Positions 31,687 to 42,450 of a DNA stretch of 64,000 nucleotides are shown here, piece after piece (the stretch's first letter is position 1; each line of letters begins with the position of its first letter). The translations under genes and the position numbers were made by a program. Under the pieces are notes generated by a model. The model made no database searches, was not told where the DNA came from, and worked only from the letters and a program-made list of their open reading frames with translations. This stretch comes from Fistulifera solaris (lineage: Eukaryota; Bacillariophyta; Bacillariophyceae; Naviculales; Stauroneidaceae), in contig AP026126.1 of NCBI GenBank assembly GCA_030295235.1, forward strand, positions 1,860,001 through 1,924,000, given 5' to 3'.

Positions 31687-33010
31687 ATGAAAGCAATCGT
31701 GCAATCGAGTTGGTTTTTGGCTTACCTTTTATTCCTTCACCTTTCTTTGGCCAAAAGCACTGCCTTCGTGAATCACAGTCACACTCCACAAGAAAGAATG
31801 GTCTTTCGAAAGCTATTCGCATCATCATCCTCGTCGACTTCGGGAAACGCCGCATCTTTACCTGTTCCTGAAACGACAATTGTGCAACAGCGATTACGGC
31901 AAGCACTGTGGGCGTTTTTTTGCCGGTGACGCCCTCTCGTCGCCCTCTCATTGGTTTTACGGAGGACCGCGACAAATTCAGCAACAATACGGTGCCTTGC
32001 TTACGGATTATACCAAGCCGACAGAACAATTACCGGGTTCTATATTAAATAAGAGTAATCTACTAGGAGCGGGTCGTAGCAAGGGAGGCATGCAGCGACG
32101 ATCGGATGATGATCTTCCTCCGACTATCGTCGGACACGTGATTCTTCACGGCAAACAAGATTATTGGCATCCATCCAAGCAGATTCATTATCATGCAACT
32201 TTACAGGCGGGAGAGAACACATTGGAAGCATCACTAGCACGTGTACTGATGCGTTCCATCGTTGAAAAGAAAGGTCATTTTGACGCCAACCACTTCCGTC
32301 AAGCCTACATGAACTTTATGATGACTCCCGGCAGCCACAATGATACTTATGCTTCGACTTGTCATCGCATGTTCTTCTCCAATCTCATTTATGATAAGAA
32401 GTCACCGGAAGATTGTCCTGACAACGATTCTCATAATGTCGATACCATTGATGGCTTGATTTTGCCGACTCTCGTCAGCTTGGCAGTTGCGGCTCAACCC
32501 TCGGCGACAGCCGAAGACGCGGCTCGGGAAGCACAACAGTGTGTGGCAGTGACGCGTCGTAGTAAGCCTCTTCAAACGGCTACAGCTGCATGGGCAGGAC
32601 TCGTTTATAATATTATTCGTAGAGAGAAGAAAGAGGAAAACTTGACGGACACGGTGGAAGCCATGGCGAAGAGCTTGGGCCTCCCGAAGCCGAAAGTCCG
32701 CCCCACGGAAAATACCATGACAGCCTGCTATCTGGATTCGTCACTCCCTGCGGCTCTCGATAACTTGGTCACCTTTGAATCTCAAAAGAGTATTGGTGAT
32801 GTTTCTGAAGTGTGGCGAAATTTACTTGCTATTGCCAATACAGGCGGAGAGAACGTACACCGAGCGTCCTGTATTGGTGCTATATTGGGCGCCAATAGCG
32901 ACCTTCAACCAGAAGCATGGTCAAAGTCACGTTTAGTGCAAGGATTGTACCATCGTGAAGCGTTGCACAAAGAGATCGAAGACTTTATTGTTGCGGTGAC
33001 GAAATGTTGA
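31687..33010 (+). CDS. ADP-ribosylglycohydrolase-like protein, plastid-type presequence, frame broken
   Basis: The ATG at 31687 opens a signal peptide (WFLAYLLFLHLSLAKSTAF) with an A-F type site, typical of diatom plastid import. The first frame ends after ALWAFF; the next frame continues with AGDALSSPSHWFYGG, the ADP-ribosylglycohydrolase N-terminal signature. One T too many in the T7 run 31915-31921 explains the break; corrected length is 440 residues. The C-terminal metal-binding block, usually GGDTDT, reads GGENVHRASCIGAILGA here. The two metal-binding acidic residues are thus changed, so activity on ADP-ribose is uncertain even though the helical fold looks complete. Confidence 0.8.
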
Positions 33011-33191
33011 GCACGGTCTTCGTAGTCGAGTTATGGGGTACGATGAATTCAATCGGTCCTCTTAAAGATTTAATAATATTTGTTTACTTCGCGATATGAT
33101 ACTTATTATTGCACAAATTTAAAACTTATTACGAATAAAGAGAAACGTTAGGAGAAAATGAACAGACAAGCATTGTTGGGTAAAAAATTGA

Positions 33192-34682
33192 TCAATCTCT
33201 TGTAGCATTTATAATAGCTGAAATTGCACCAAGTTCGCGAGATTGTTTCATCAGGGCTTGTTCCAGGATTTCTTCGTCTTTTTGGAGTGATTCTTCCATC
33301 TGGAGCAACTCCTGCAACAGCTTCTTACGGGTTTCATACTTCTCGCTTAGGGAGGTGCTCTTGGATGTAAGAGTCTCTTGTATGATGGATTGATTTTCCA
33401 CCATAGATTCTAGAGTCGCAGTGAGGGAGCCAAGTCGACCATTCACTGCTCCGGAACGCTTCTTAAAAGCTTCGTGTTGGTCCATCAAGTCACCAAGCGT
33501 ATCTCTCAGTCCATCACATTCTTGTTCGCTGCGGAGAAGTTTCCCTTGTGTTTCGGCAAGGGTCTCTCTCATAAACATCAATTCATTATTCTTCTTTTCC
33601 AACTCTGCATTTGCCGACTGAGTCTCACTCAACACTTTTTGATGATGATCAAGAAGGGCCTCGAATCGCTCTTTCCATGTCTTCGTTTCCATTTCCCACG
33701 GAGCCTTGCTCTCTCGCTTAAGAAGAATCGCTTGCTCTGCAAGTTTCGCCTTCAATGCCGAGACCTCCTTCTCTTTCTGAAGCACCATAGCAGAGAGTTT
33801 GCTTGCTTCTGTTGCCGCAGAATAAGTACTTTTTTGGGTTCCGTTTGTTGCTGTAGTATGCTTCGTGATCTTGCTAAGCCCAGAAACGACACTGTCCTCT
33901 TCTTTCTTTTCCTCTTCGTCATAAGTTCGGTGAGAAAGTGCACTCATCATGGAAGGACGATGGGACATGGTAATAGAAGACTGTGCGTGGGATAGCTTTG
34001 TTGATAGTGGGGATATCATGTTTGAGCTATTGTCGATGGAGCGTTTGCTTGTCTCTTCTGAAATGACTGATGTGTCGTCAACCATCCATCGTTTCAATAC
34101 CACAATAACGTCATCACGCTGCGGATATTCGCTTTCTTCGGCCAAATCCAAAGGAGTTTTACCCTCATCATCACGGGCATTAATGACGCCTCTATGAGCA
34201 ACCAAAATCATGTCAACAACAGCAACAGAACTAGGGCCCCAACAAGCGAGATAATGGATCGGAAGCATACCTCGAGGATCGCGGATTCGTGTAGCTTCCG
34301 GACAACACACAAGAAGCGAACGAATGACGTCTTGGCTTGCCTGATTTCCGCAAGCGTAATGCAAGGCATACATGCCTTGGTCGTCGATGCATTTCGGTCC
34401 GTCGGGGTATGCTTTAATAAGGGCATCGACAACGGCTGCGGGCGGATGGCGAGCACAAGCTGAATGAATGGGTAAGAATCTCCACATAATTTCCTGTTCC
34501 TCCGTGTCTTCTTCCTCATCATAATGTCGAACTACCCACGTGGCGGCCTGCATCGGGTCTCGCTTACAGATTGCGATTGCATCGTCCCAGCTCTGATCCG
34601 TAATGGCCTTGTACAACTCAGTGAGATTCTTGTCAAAATCCACCTCCAGCGTTGAAGGGGATACCTCAAGGTCGAATGACAT
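33192..34682 (-). CDS. Ankyrin-repeat and coiled-coil protein
   Basis: Start set at the ATG 34682 (MSFDLEVSPS); an upstream extension lacks an ATG. Product is 496 residues, intact. Residues about 25-205 form four to five ankyrin-like repeats (LPIHSACARHPPAAVVDALI, MYALHYACGNQASQDVIRSL, LPIHYLACWGPSSVAVVDMI, GKTPLDLAEES). A Ser-rich linker follows, then a long coiled coil from about 290 to 490 with Glu/Lys/Leu heptads. The layout is that of a scaffold or cytoskeletal adaptor. No catalytic motif or membrane segment is seen. Confidence 0.83.
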   Translation of the reverse strand: MSFDLEVSPSTLEVDFDKNLTELYKAITDQSWDDAIAICKRDPMQAATWVVRHYDEEEDTEEQEIMWRFLPIHSACARHPPAAVVDALIKAYPDGPKCIDDQGMYALHYACGNQASQDVIRSLLVCCPEATRIRDPRGMLPIHYLACWGPSSVAVVDMILVAHRGVINARDDEGKTPLDLAEESEYPQRDDVIVVLKRWMVDDTSVISEETSKRSIDNSSNMISPLSTKLSHAQSSITMSHRPSMMSALSHRTYDEEEKKEEDSVVSGLSKITKHTTATNGTQKSTYSAATEASKLSAMVLQKEKEVSALKAKLAEQAILLKRESKAPWEMETKTWKERFEALLDHHQKVLSETQSANAELEKKNNELMFMRETLAETQGKLLRSEQECDGLRDTLGDLMDQHEAFKKRSGAVNGRLGSLTATLESMVENQSIIQETLTSKSTSLSEKYETRKKLLQELLQMEESLQKDEEILEQALMKQSRELGAISAIINATRD

Positions 34683-35218
34683 TATTGAAAGATCTCCTTG
34701 TTTGTTCAAGGAAACTAGGATACGGTTGTCCAATTGACTTACAAGAAGTTCGGCAAGAGGGATAAAACAAACTTTCGCGATTTCGCCAACGAGAGACGTT
34801 TGGCGAGGTTACAGCTCGACTGGCGCAAGCTGGCCCATGTTATTCTTCACGTTGAAGTGCTAGTCCGCAATACCAAATGCGACTACCTACAGTGAGGACA
34901 GCACACTTAACTCTATATCAATATATTCACTTAGACAAACTCTTCTCTAAAATACTTATTGACATCGAGATTATTCTGAAGGTCTACGAGAAAATTGGGC
35001 CCATTGAAGTACTAAACACAGTAACGAGTCACGAGTCTTTCAATCCTGGACTAAAGCCTGTAAAATACTGTAAATCTTACTAAGGGTGAGGATCAAGAGC
35101 AAGTGTGACGTTACCGCTTACCTCGTTACTCACTTCAGCATTCTGCTTCTTCTACATGGCGATTCCGGAGGGAGCTCGAGTAACGAAGTAACTTTTGAAA
35201 TAATAATAAGAATAGACC
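34683..35218. other. Divergent spacer, no gene seen
   Basis: Separates the divergent ankyrin/coiled-coil and ribosomal P2 genes. No coding frame is convincing. A repeated ACGAGTCACGAGTC word lies near 35022. Confidence 0.4.
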
Positions 35219-35645
35219 ATGTCAGAAATTGCAGCGCTACTTTTATGCAAACTCGGCGGTAAGGGAGGATCAGTAGATGAGATCACGGCGGTCTTAACCG
35301 CGGCCGGTCTCGAGGCTGATGCCGACGCCGTTTCAAGATTGGTTGGTGATATTGAGGGAAAGGATATCAACGAACTTTTGGCAACCGGATCTGAGCAAAT
35401 CAAAAATGTTCCACTCGGAGGTGGTGGCGGCGCCGGAGGTGGTGCCGCTGCCGCTGGAGGAGCTGCTGCAGCTGAGGCAGCTAAGCCAGGTACGTGTTGT
35501 TTTCCGAAACTTCAAGCTGGAAATTCATTAAGACCCAAATGCCTCTCACTTTACTGTTCTCGCAGAGGAACCCGAGGAGGAAGAAGCCGAAGCTCCTGCT
35601 GTTGATATGTTCGGAGGCGGCGGTGGTGGCGGCGGTGACTATTAA
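35219..35645 (+). CDS. RPLP2: 60S acidic ribosomal protein P2, one intron
   Basis: Exons 35219-35489 and 35566-35645 (76-nt GTACGT...CGCAG intron, phase 1) give 116 residues. P2 dimerises with P1 on P0 to form the ribosomal stalk that recruits translational GTPases. The N-terminal helical domain (IAALLLCKLGGKGG, AGLEADADAVSRLV, GKDINELLATGSEQIKNVPLGG) is standard, followed by an Ala/Gly hinge and an acidic stretch. The extreme C-terminus ends DMFGGGGGGGGDY instead of the common DDDMGFGLFD. The intron interrupts the sequence just before the acidic stretch. Confidence 0.93.
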
Positions 35646-36397
35646 AGCATCGGTGATTACATTGTCATTAAATAAATACTTTGATCCTTGCTTCTTCTGT
35701 CAATCATCGGGAAATTTCGCTGATTTAAATTGAGTCTTTTCTGATGAAAGGAAGAACTTGACGACTTGTTCAGCAATCGTGTTGGCGTCTCAAGCCTTGA
35801 TTGGAAATTCAAGGAGTGTTCTGCGAAAGCAAATTAAATTGGTGTTTTCCATGTTTTACTCCTTTTCTGGAAGATCTATGCATTCCTCTTTGCGCCGCGC
35901 TACAGCAACAGACCACGAGTCTTTTTCTAGCATTGTTTTATCGATCCCTAGTCGTTGTCCTGGGAATGACAGCGGTATCCTTGTTCGAGTACCTGGCACA
36001 AAAGAATAGCACACCATCATCCAGTTTTCACAGAAAGGGTGTTTATCAGAAAATACGAAGTAGATGCCCATCCGATTAGAAGAGGCTCCACATCCAAACC
36101 CCAACTCGCCTCTAGTTTTGGATGCGACTCAGCGCCCAAATAATAGCATCAAAATCAACGAACTCCGCGTCATCCATCGAGTCGTCGTACGTCTAGCTAG
36201 GTCGCTTTTACTTTTTACTGCACTGTCATTATTTCTCCACATCACTTCCACTTTTCGCTCACTAATCTCGCGCGTAAAAAAAGCCAACGGTCTTTTTCGG
36301 CGGACTTTTGCTTCTTTCCTTCTTCTGTTGACGTGACGATTGCCGATACCTCACAATATTTACCATCATTATCGAAAGTAATCAAGTAGCTTTACCC
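35646..36397. other. Spacer, no gene supported
   Basis: About 750 bp without a convincing coding frame. A 90-codon frame from an ATG at 36064 has a hydrophobic patch but no other sign of being real. Confidence 0.4.
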
Positions 36398-37360
36398 ATG
36401 CCGTGGTTTAAATTGTATACAGAAGAGGAATTCTTCCGCATACTGTACCAGGAAGACGTTACCCTCATCCGATCGATTCTCTACTGGCAGGGAGATTTGG
36501 CGAATGCACAAGATACTGAATGGAGACCATTAGTCTATGCTTGCTACCGAGGAAACACTGAGCTTGCACGAGTAATTCTCGAGACAGCTGGGAAGCGATT
36601 AGATGTCAATCAAAAGGATCGAATGGGATATTCTTCACTCCTTTGGGCCGTTTCGAAAGATTTTTGGAATTGCTCATCTGTTACTGAACCGCAATGATAT
36701 TGACGTCAATGTAAGAAGCAAGGACAACGAAACACCTCTATTGGCCGCTACTCTTTACAATCGCCCCATGATAGTGCAGCGATTGCTCTTTCACGGAGCA
36801 CGTGTTGATGTACTAGACAAAGAGGGGAACTCTCCGTTGTCACGCGCGTGCCTCCAAAATCATTTCACAATCGCGCAAATGCTGCTCAACGCAGGGGCTA
36901 ACCCGAATACACGAAACTATCGCTGCGGACACACTCCGCTGGCGGAGTCCTGCATTTTAAACCACGATCACATTGTGAAACTGTTGATAGAGGCAGGAGC
37001 TGAAGTCAACGCTTTAAATCACCATGGCAGCACGCCGCTCCTCCTTGCTGTCAAAGCAGGATCCTTAAGTGTAATATACACACTTTTGAAGAACGGAGCT
37101 GGTAAGTCAATACATCTGCAGGTATATGAAATGATTCCCAAATTGAACTCAAAACTAAGAACTTGTTCACTGTGAATCAAGATTGGAACAAGGCAAATGG
37201 CACTGACGAGACACCCCTAACAGTGGCAGCCACTTGCAAGAATTTAGGAGCTTGTCAAGTTTTATTGCAATTCCAACAGTCTGAAGATAAAGGCCGGGCT
37301 AACGTGGGATTCATCTCGCTTTCGGGGCGTGAAGCAACAGCTGTAGCGGCGTGCACATAG
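36398..37360 (+). CDS. Ankyrin-repeat protein, frame broken, one intron
   Basis: Starts at the ATG of MPWFKLYTEEEFFRIL. After AVSKD the frame is lost; dropping one T of the T5 run at 36661-36665 restores FGIAHLLLNRNDIDVN and a continuous ankyrin array (ETPLLAATLYNRPMIVQRLL, NSPLSRACLQNHFTIAQMLL, GHTPLAESCILNHDHIVKLL, STPLLLAVKAGSLSVIYTLL). An 80-nt intron (37102-37181, GTAAGT...CAAG) joins KNGA to DWNKANGTDETPLTVAA, a proper repeat junction. The frame ends at 37360. A different frame continues plausibly to 37533 (HIGRTTMVAHSLTPQG), so the C-terminus may also be shifted. Ankyrin arrays bind other proteins; no further domain seen. Confidence 0.75.
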
Positions 37361-37654
37361 GGCGAACAACAATGGTAGCACATTCCCTTACGCCACAAGG
37401 TAATAAAGATAGAATTAACGGGCAGTTTTCCCCTTCAAAAGTTAAGGGAAACGGTGTCGGCGTGGCTTTCATGATCGATTTAGATATTGCTGCCGACCAC
37501 AATCGGTTGCCCTCTTCAATTGCATACAATTAACTGAATATTCTAATGAATGGATGTGAAGATTGATCGCCGATTTTCTACGTTAACGAGTTCTTCGCTA
37601 GAGTTTACGTAGGGACAAGTGGCGCGCATCCTTCTAGTTGACCATCACAAGACC

Positions 37655-37682
37655 AGGTACCGGTACCGGTACCTACCGGTAT
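37655..37682. repeat. GGTACC/ACCGGT repeat
   Basis: A run of overlapping GGTACCGGTACC words in the 312-bp spacer upstream of the GST-like gene. Same family as at 4801, 27501 and 62043. Rest of the spacer: nothing recognised. Confidence 0.75.
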
Positions 37683-37849
37683 TGGACTGTTTAAGTACGA
37701 TCCCTGAGCGTGCGACGTACGTACAGCGCCAAATCATCGCTATGCTATCATCTAAACACGCGCACTCGAAACACGTTGCCGCGACAGCAAACTATATTAT
37801 AAAATTACTTTTCAATTTCATCGACTGACCGAAAGTCACGCAAGGTAGT

Positions 37850-38495
37850 ATGCCTCCTACGTACACTCTTTACACCCCAGAAGCATCGTTTCGAGCGTTC
37901 GCTACTTTAATTGCCGCCGAATACAACGCCGTCGCGGTTGATATCGTCACGGATGTCACAGCCGAGGACGCGAAGTCCCCCGTTGGCAAGTTGCCAGTGC
38001 TGGAGACACCTTCTGGAGAAAAAGATTTTTAGTTGTTATGCTGCCGCCCGTTTCATTGCTGGCTTGCGACGTGATACTGGTTTGACTGGAAATTCACCTG
38101 TGGAAGCGGCATTCGTCGACGCATGGATGGACTTTGTAGCTCAAGAGTTGGAACTACCAGCATGTGCATGGTTTTACCCCGCTGCAGGATACATGCCATT
38201 CAACAAGACCAGCTACGAAAAGTCAAAAGCGGATCTTGCGAAAGCTCTGCAAGTTCTAAACGGACATTTGAACGGCAAAGCATATCTCGTCGGCAACCAA
38301 ATTACTTTGGCGGACATCGTCGTGGCGTCTACCCTCCTGTATCCCTTTAAACTGGTGGCAGACCCGTCTTATTTGAAACCTTTCGACTACGTTCTGAAAT
38401 GGTTCACGAATTGCGTCAGCCAGGAAGAATTTCAACAGATTGTCGGACAAGTCACGATGTGTCAAAAAGAAATCATGGCACCAGGACAGTCTTAA
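37850..38495 (+). CDS. GST-fold protein like the N-terminal domain of eEF1B-gamma, frame broken
   Basis: From the ATG the frame reads a thioredoxin-like half ending GKLPVLETPSGEK, the substrate-site block of eEF1B-gamma/GST proteins, then stops. Dropping one base near 38024 continues as IFSCYAAARFIAGL, the standard next block. The all-helical half follows (NSPVEAAFVDAWMDFVAQEL, KAYLVGNQITLADIVVASTL) to 38495, 214 residues. The large C-terminal domain of eEF1B-gamma is absent and a stop with no further matching frame follows. It may be a stand-alone GST, or a translation-factor-derived one. The catalytic class is not determinable. Confidence 0.8.
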
Positions 38496-39777
38496 CAAAA
38501 TTTAGATCTAACTCTTTCAGTTTGTAGTGGGTGTTTGAATTGATTGTACACGTTATTACTTGCTATTGACCGTGCGGATCATTCGCGTATCACGTACTTA
38601 TTGAACAAACATAAACACAAATGCTGATTCAGATACCGTACGCCCAGAAATTAAGTGCCCAATCTGATGAAATCAAAGAGCAACCTCGTCTAGCCAGTGT
38701 GAATGTAATGGCCTAAATAGGGAGAGGCTAAGAGACAAGGGGTCATAGAGTTATGATCAGCGACGGCACTGACGTCTGTCATCTGGAGACTGCGGGAAAT
38801 ATGATAATTATGAAAAATGGAAATAACATGAAAATTTATTGTTTAATTCAACTGCAAAATTTCGAAAAATGGACAAACTGCTGCTACTTTACATAAAAAT
38901 AGATCAAAATACGAAAAATGAGATTTTGAGTTTTTCGTGGCTGAGAACTTAGCTCACGCTTACCTGGTAGCGCGGTTTCAGCGTTACTGGAGTCGAATGA
39001 GGCCGTCAGTCCGCTGCCGATGCCTGTGACGTATATACGGACCGACGACACAAGATTGGAAAACCTTGAGCCGAGTCGAGCAGTCGAGGGTCCAAACTCA
39101 AAGGTAAATAAAAATCTCGATGTTCTTATCGTCGTTGTTCACTATCATCCACATTGTAGCACATTCAGTTTCTGTGTCTTCCTGTGATTGACTGTCGAGT
39201 GCGGCGTGTGAAGTGTGAAGTCTGAAGGAATAAAGGATTATTGTACGATCTGGAGTCTGGAGTCTGGAGTCAGAAGTAGGAAGTTGCGAAGTAACACTGC
39301 CAACTGCCACGCACCATTCAAGAAATTTTTATGTAGTAACAATGATCAAAAATAGCTTTGATTTTTATAGCCTGCCGCGTCATAAGCCCCTTCAACTAGT
39401 GCCACCTGCCGCAAATTGATTTCTGTATGCCGAATGCCGACTGCCGACTGTGAGAGAAATTGCAGTAACAATTAACAATTCAATTTGGAACGCGGTACTG
39501 TCATATGATCGGCTCGCACTCGTGACTTCTTCTATATCGTGAATAGTAGGTGGTCTTGGCGACATCGTCCTTTTCCACGCTAAGCATTACAGTCTCCATT
39601 GAGACTCTCTTAAGTAGTAGGAGAGTTTCATGGAAGAATTGCCGTTCTCTTCCTCTCTCCATCTCGCACTTTGATCGTCAACCTTCAATTATCACGAGGG
39701 CCGGGAACTCCCACAAATAATCACAAATCACTCTGCGGCGACATTTCAAACGACAATAACAACAGATCTTATCAGCA
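38496..39777. other. 1.28-kb spacer, no gene seen
   Basis: No credible coding frame on either strand. Local direct repeats: GTCTGGAGTCTGGAGTCTGGAGTC at about 39248-39270 and a GCCGAATGCCGACTGCCGACTG run at about 39428-39450. It begins the low-gene-density 38.5-45.4 kb island. Confidence 0.5.
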
Positions 39778-41189
39778 ATGCCAAAGAAAAACGACAACGG
39801 CGACGGCGTTGATGCGAATCTTCCCGAAATGGGGTGAGGGTACAAAGGGCTGGCACACTCTCATCTTCATGCTGAGCAAGAAGATGATTTCAGTCGAAAG
39901 TAAATCTGCTGGTGGTCAAGGACCGGCAGAGGTGAAACCATGAGCCCTCTCTTCAAATACAAATTGGCCAACTTTACCGCCAATCTTGATAAGATTCGGG
40001 AAGAATTGGAATGGGAAGAAAAAAGAGTGGCTCAAAATCTTGGACACCAACGAAGTCGACCCAGAAATTCTTGCAAAGGCCGGGAGCAGCGGGAAATGGG
40101 GGAAATGCGGAAAGCGAAGGTGGTGGTGACGACGACGACGATGATGATAACGGCGATGCCGGTTTGGGTGATCTAGACAATGAATTAGGTGGTAAGCGTT
40201 CTTCTGCTTCTAGATTTTTTTCTTCTATCTGACAAATTTCCATTTTTTACAGGCATGAACTTGGATCCGGAAGGTGATGCTGAGAAGAAAGCAACACCAA
40301 AGAAAGACATCAAGAAGCCAGACTGGGAAGAAATCGTGCTGCCGAACCTTGTGATCGGATGGATGGGTTCAAACCAGAAGCAGAATCTGACAGTTATCGC
40401 ACGCCTTCCTGCAGGGCTTCGCGCACTCCAGCTCCAGGAAGTGGTTTGAAGAGCTACGTCACTGCGTACATTGAAAATTCCCTCACAGCCACAATCGCTA
40501 TTGATGTGACTGACGATACTATCCATGATCCTATCAAATTCTCACGACAAATTCTGGGGTCAGCGCCAAATTCGGTACAGAGCACGTGAAAGTTGTCGGA
40601 CACCACACTGCAGTCCGTCTTCTCAAGAACAACAACCCTCGCAAGCGCATCATCAAAAAGTGCCGCATCCAATTGCCTTTTGAAGTCGAACTTCAGTGGA
40701 ATCCTGATATCCCGACGGTCGAGCAGCTGGTCATGCTCAAAATTGGAGTAGACGGTAGTCAAGAGCAAAACGTTGTCATGGAGATGAAGGAAGCCCTTGC
40801 AAAGGAATTCAAAAGCCACAACGTTTCTGTCGCATGGGATACTTGTTATGATGACGAACCAGTAGTAGCTACGAATGATGGAGCGGCCACTGGTGCTGCG
40901 GCAAATGTTCCACGCTCGGAAGATGATGATGAAGGCGATGAAATGGACATTGACCGAGACCCCAAGAAAACGCCAAGTCTTACGTTGCGAGACCGACCGC
41001 ACGAAGAACCTACGCGACTTTGTTGACCATCTGATGAAAGGAGTTCCGGTTGAGACTGTGAATGAGACAGATGAAAAGGAGAAGGATGACGGAAAGAAGA
41101 CAAAGACGGTTCCTATTGGCCAGCCGAAGATGGCTCTCATTACAAGACTGATACGAATCACGCCACAGCTTAAACGCTTACGAGGATAA
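39778..41189 (+). pseudogene. Unknown acidic protein gene with many frame breaks
   Basis: A discontinuous but recognisable coding path. MPKKNDNGDGVDANLPEMG shifts at G4 (39831) to EGTKGWHTLIFMLSKKM. It shifts again near 39935 to MSPLFKYKLANFTANLDKI, near A6 (about 40020) to EWLKILDTNEVDPEILAKAG, and near 40085 to a Gly/Asp-rich stretch. A 61-nt intron (40192-40252, GTAAGC...ACAG) follows, then KPDWEEIVLPNL, GLKSYVTAYIENSLTATIA, LPFEVELQWNPDIPTVEQL and NLRDFVDHLMKGVPVE in changing frames. At least seven shifts in 1.4 kb, far more than elsewhere, favour a decaying gene, though poor base quality is possible. No known domain. The C-terminus has two possible endings. Confidence 0.5.
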
Positions 41190-41271
41190 AAGCTGATTGG
41201 CTTTGTCTAGTATATATTTCTACAACTATTATAGTATATCGTAATGTATTTGATGCTAGATTGCTTTATCA

Positions 41272-41911
41272 TCAAGTTTGAGGCATGCGAATATTGCGTT
41301 TGGCACCCTGAGCTAAAGGAGAATAGAAACCGTCGTATTCTCCTTGCATTTCCAAACCTGCTGTAATCTCAGGACAGTTCCGCGCTCCCATAAAAGCAAT
41401 GCGAGATCCACTCGGATACTCCTCCGCAATCGAACAAAAGTTAGGTAGTACCGCCATTGGTAGTTTCTGCTTGTGAACATAAACAATAGAATTTGCCATT
41501 GATGTCGTCTTGAGGTCTTTGATAGCCTTCATATGGGCGACAACCTTTGGGTGTGTTTCCGAGTAAGCAGCCCCGTTGTTGCGTGACACAGCACGCCAGA
41601 ATTCTGCAGGCATCATCATGTACGAATTGTCCCCCTTCATCCGAATCTCAGTTTCGGTCCGAGACTCGTTAATGGAGCAATGGACATCCGCTTGGTCAAC
41701 ACCAGAGAGCAGAACTGTCTGCTGTGACAATCGCTTGTACTCCAGGTCTTCCCATTTGTAAAGGAGTGAGCCTGGGAGTTTGACAGGGACTTCAATGGTT
41801 CTCACACGTTCGTCGTTATCGTCGTAGTCTGGGTCGAAGCATCAAAGAAAACGGATCAGTTAGCAAGAAATTGTTGAAGCCGATTAAACAGGAACGCTAC
41901 ATACCAGCCAT
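41272..41911 (-). CDS. Unknown protein, paralogue of the gene at 42962, with 7-nt first exon
   Basis: Exon 1 is only 41905-41911 (ATGGCTG). A 76-nt intron (GTATGT...CCCAG, 41829-41904) leads to exon 2 (41828-41272), giving 187 residues starting MADYDDNDERV. This model is chosen because the exon-2 frame lacks an ATG at its start and the spliced N-terminus aligns with its paralogue (MSEFGESEETV). Shared blocks: KLPGSLLYKWEDL versus KLPASLIYSWHDR, QTVLLSGV versus YTNLLSGL, and HPKVVAHMKAIKDLK versus HPLVVAHRLKMKELK. No signal peptide, membrane segment or known domain. Confidence 0.7.
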
Positions 41912-42199
41912 TATGGATTTTTTCAAGAGGACATTGTCAACAAGATGCAAGATGCAATTGAAATGAGCTTGGCCAAGGTCAACGAATCGCAGCGATTTGC
42001 ATAGTGAGTGCTTGCTGCGGGCGCACTGCTCGTGCTCGGTCTTTTGTCAAAGGAGCGAAAAAAGCCCAGAACTTGCGAAGTGTGTGTGTCTTCTGTAAAA
42101 TAATAATGATGAATATCAAACTTCACTTGGTACGCTTCATTGTTCTATAGTTATAGATTAAACAAGCCCAGTACACTGTACTAATGAGCCAAAGGAATT

Positions 42200-42450
42200 T
42201 TATGTTTTTGTTACGTTATGTTATGTTATGATTTGTTATGTTATGTTATGTTATGTTATGTTTTGTTATGTTTAGTTAGGTTCAGTTATGTTTTTACTAC
42301 TCGAAAAAAAAGATGGTACAACTTTTGTGTAGATTCTACTCGATTCACGAGTACATTTTTCAGACACGTTATGTTATGTTATGTTTTGTTATGTTATGTT
42401 AGGTTATGTTATGTTATGTTATGTTATGTTATGGTATGGTATGTTATGGT
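42200..42450. repeat. TTATG pentanucleotide microsatellite in two blocks
   Basis: Blocks of (GTTAT)n-type repeats at about 42210-42270 and 42367-42452, with scattered point variants, separated by unique sequence. It lies in the 1.05-kb spacer between the divergent paralogues, which also holds a (GT)n run near 42699 and purine triplets near 42750. An open frame through the repeat is an artefact of its composition. Confidence 0.85.

Noticed and set aside
36064-36336. Ninety-codon frame with a hydrophobic patch
   Set aside because: No signal peptide pattern, homology or splice support; listed only as spacer content.
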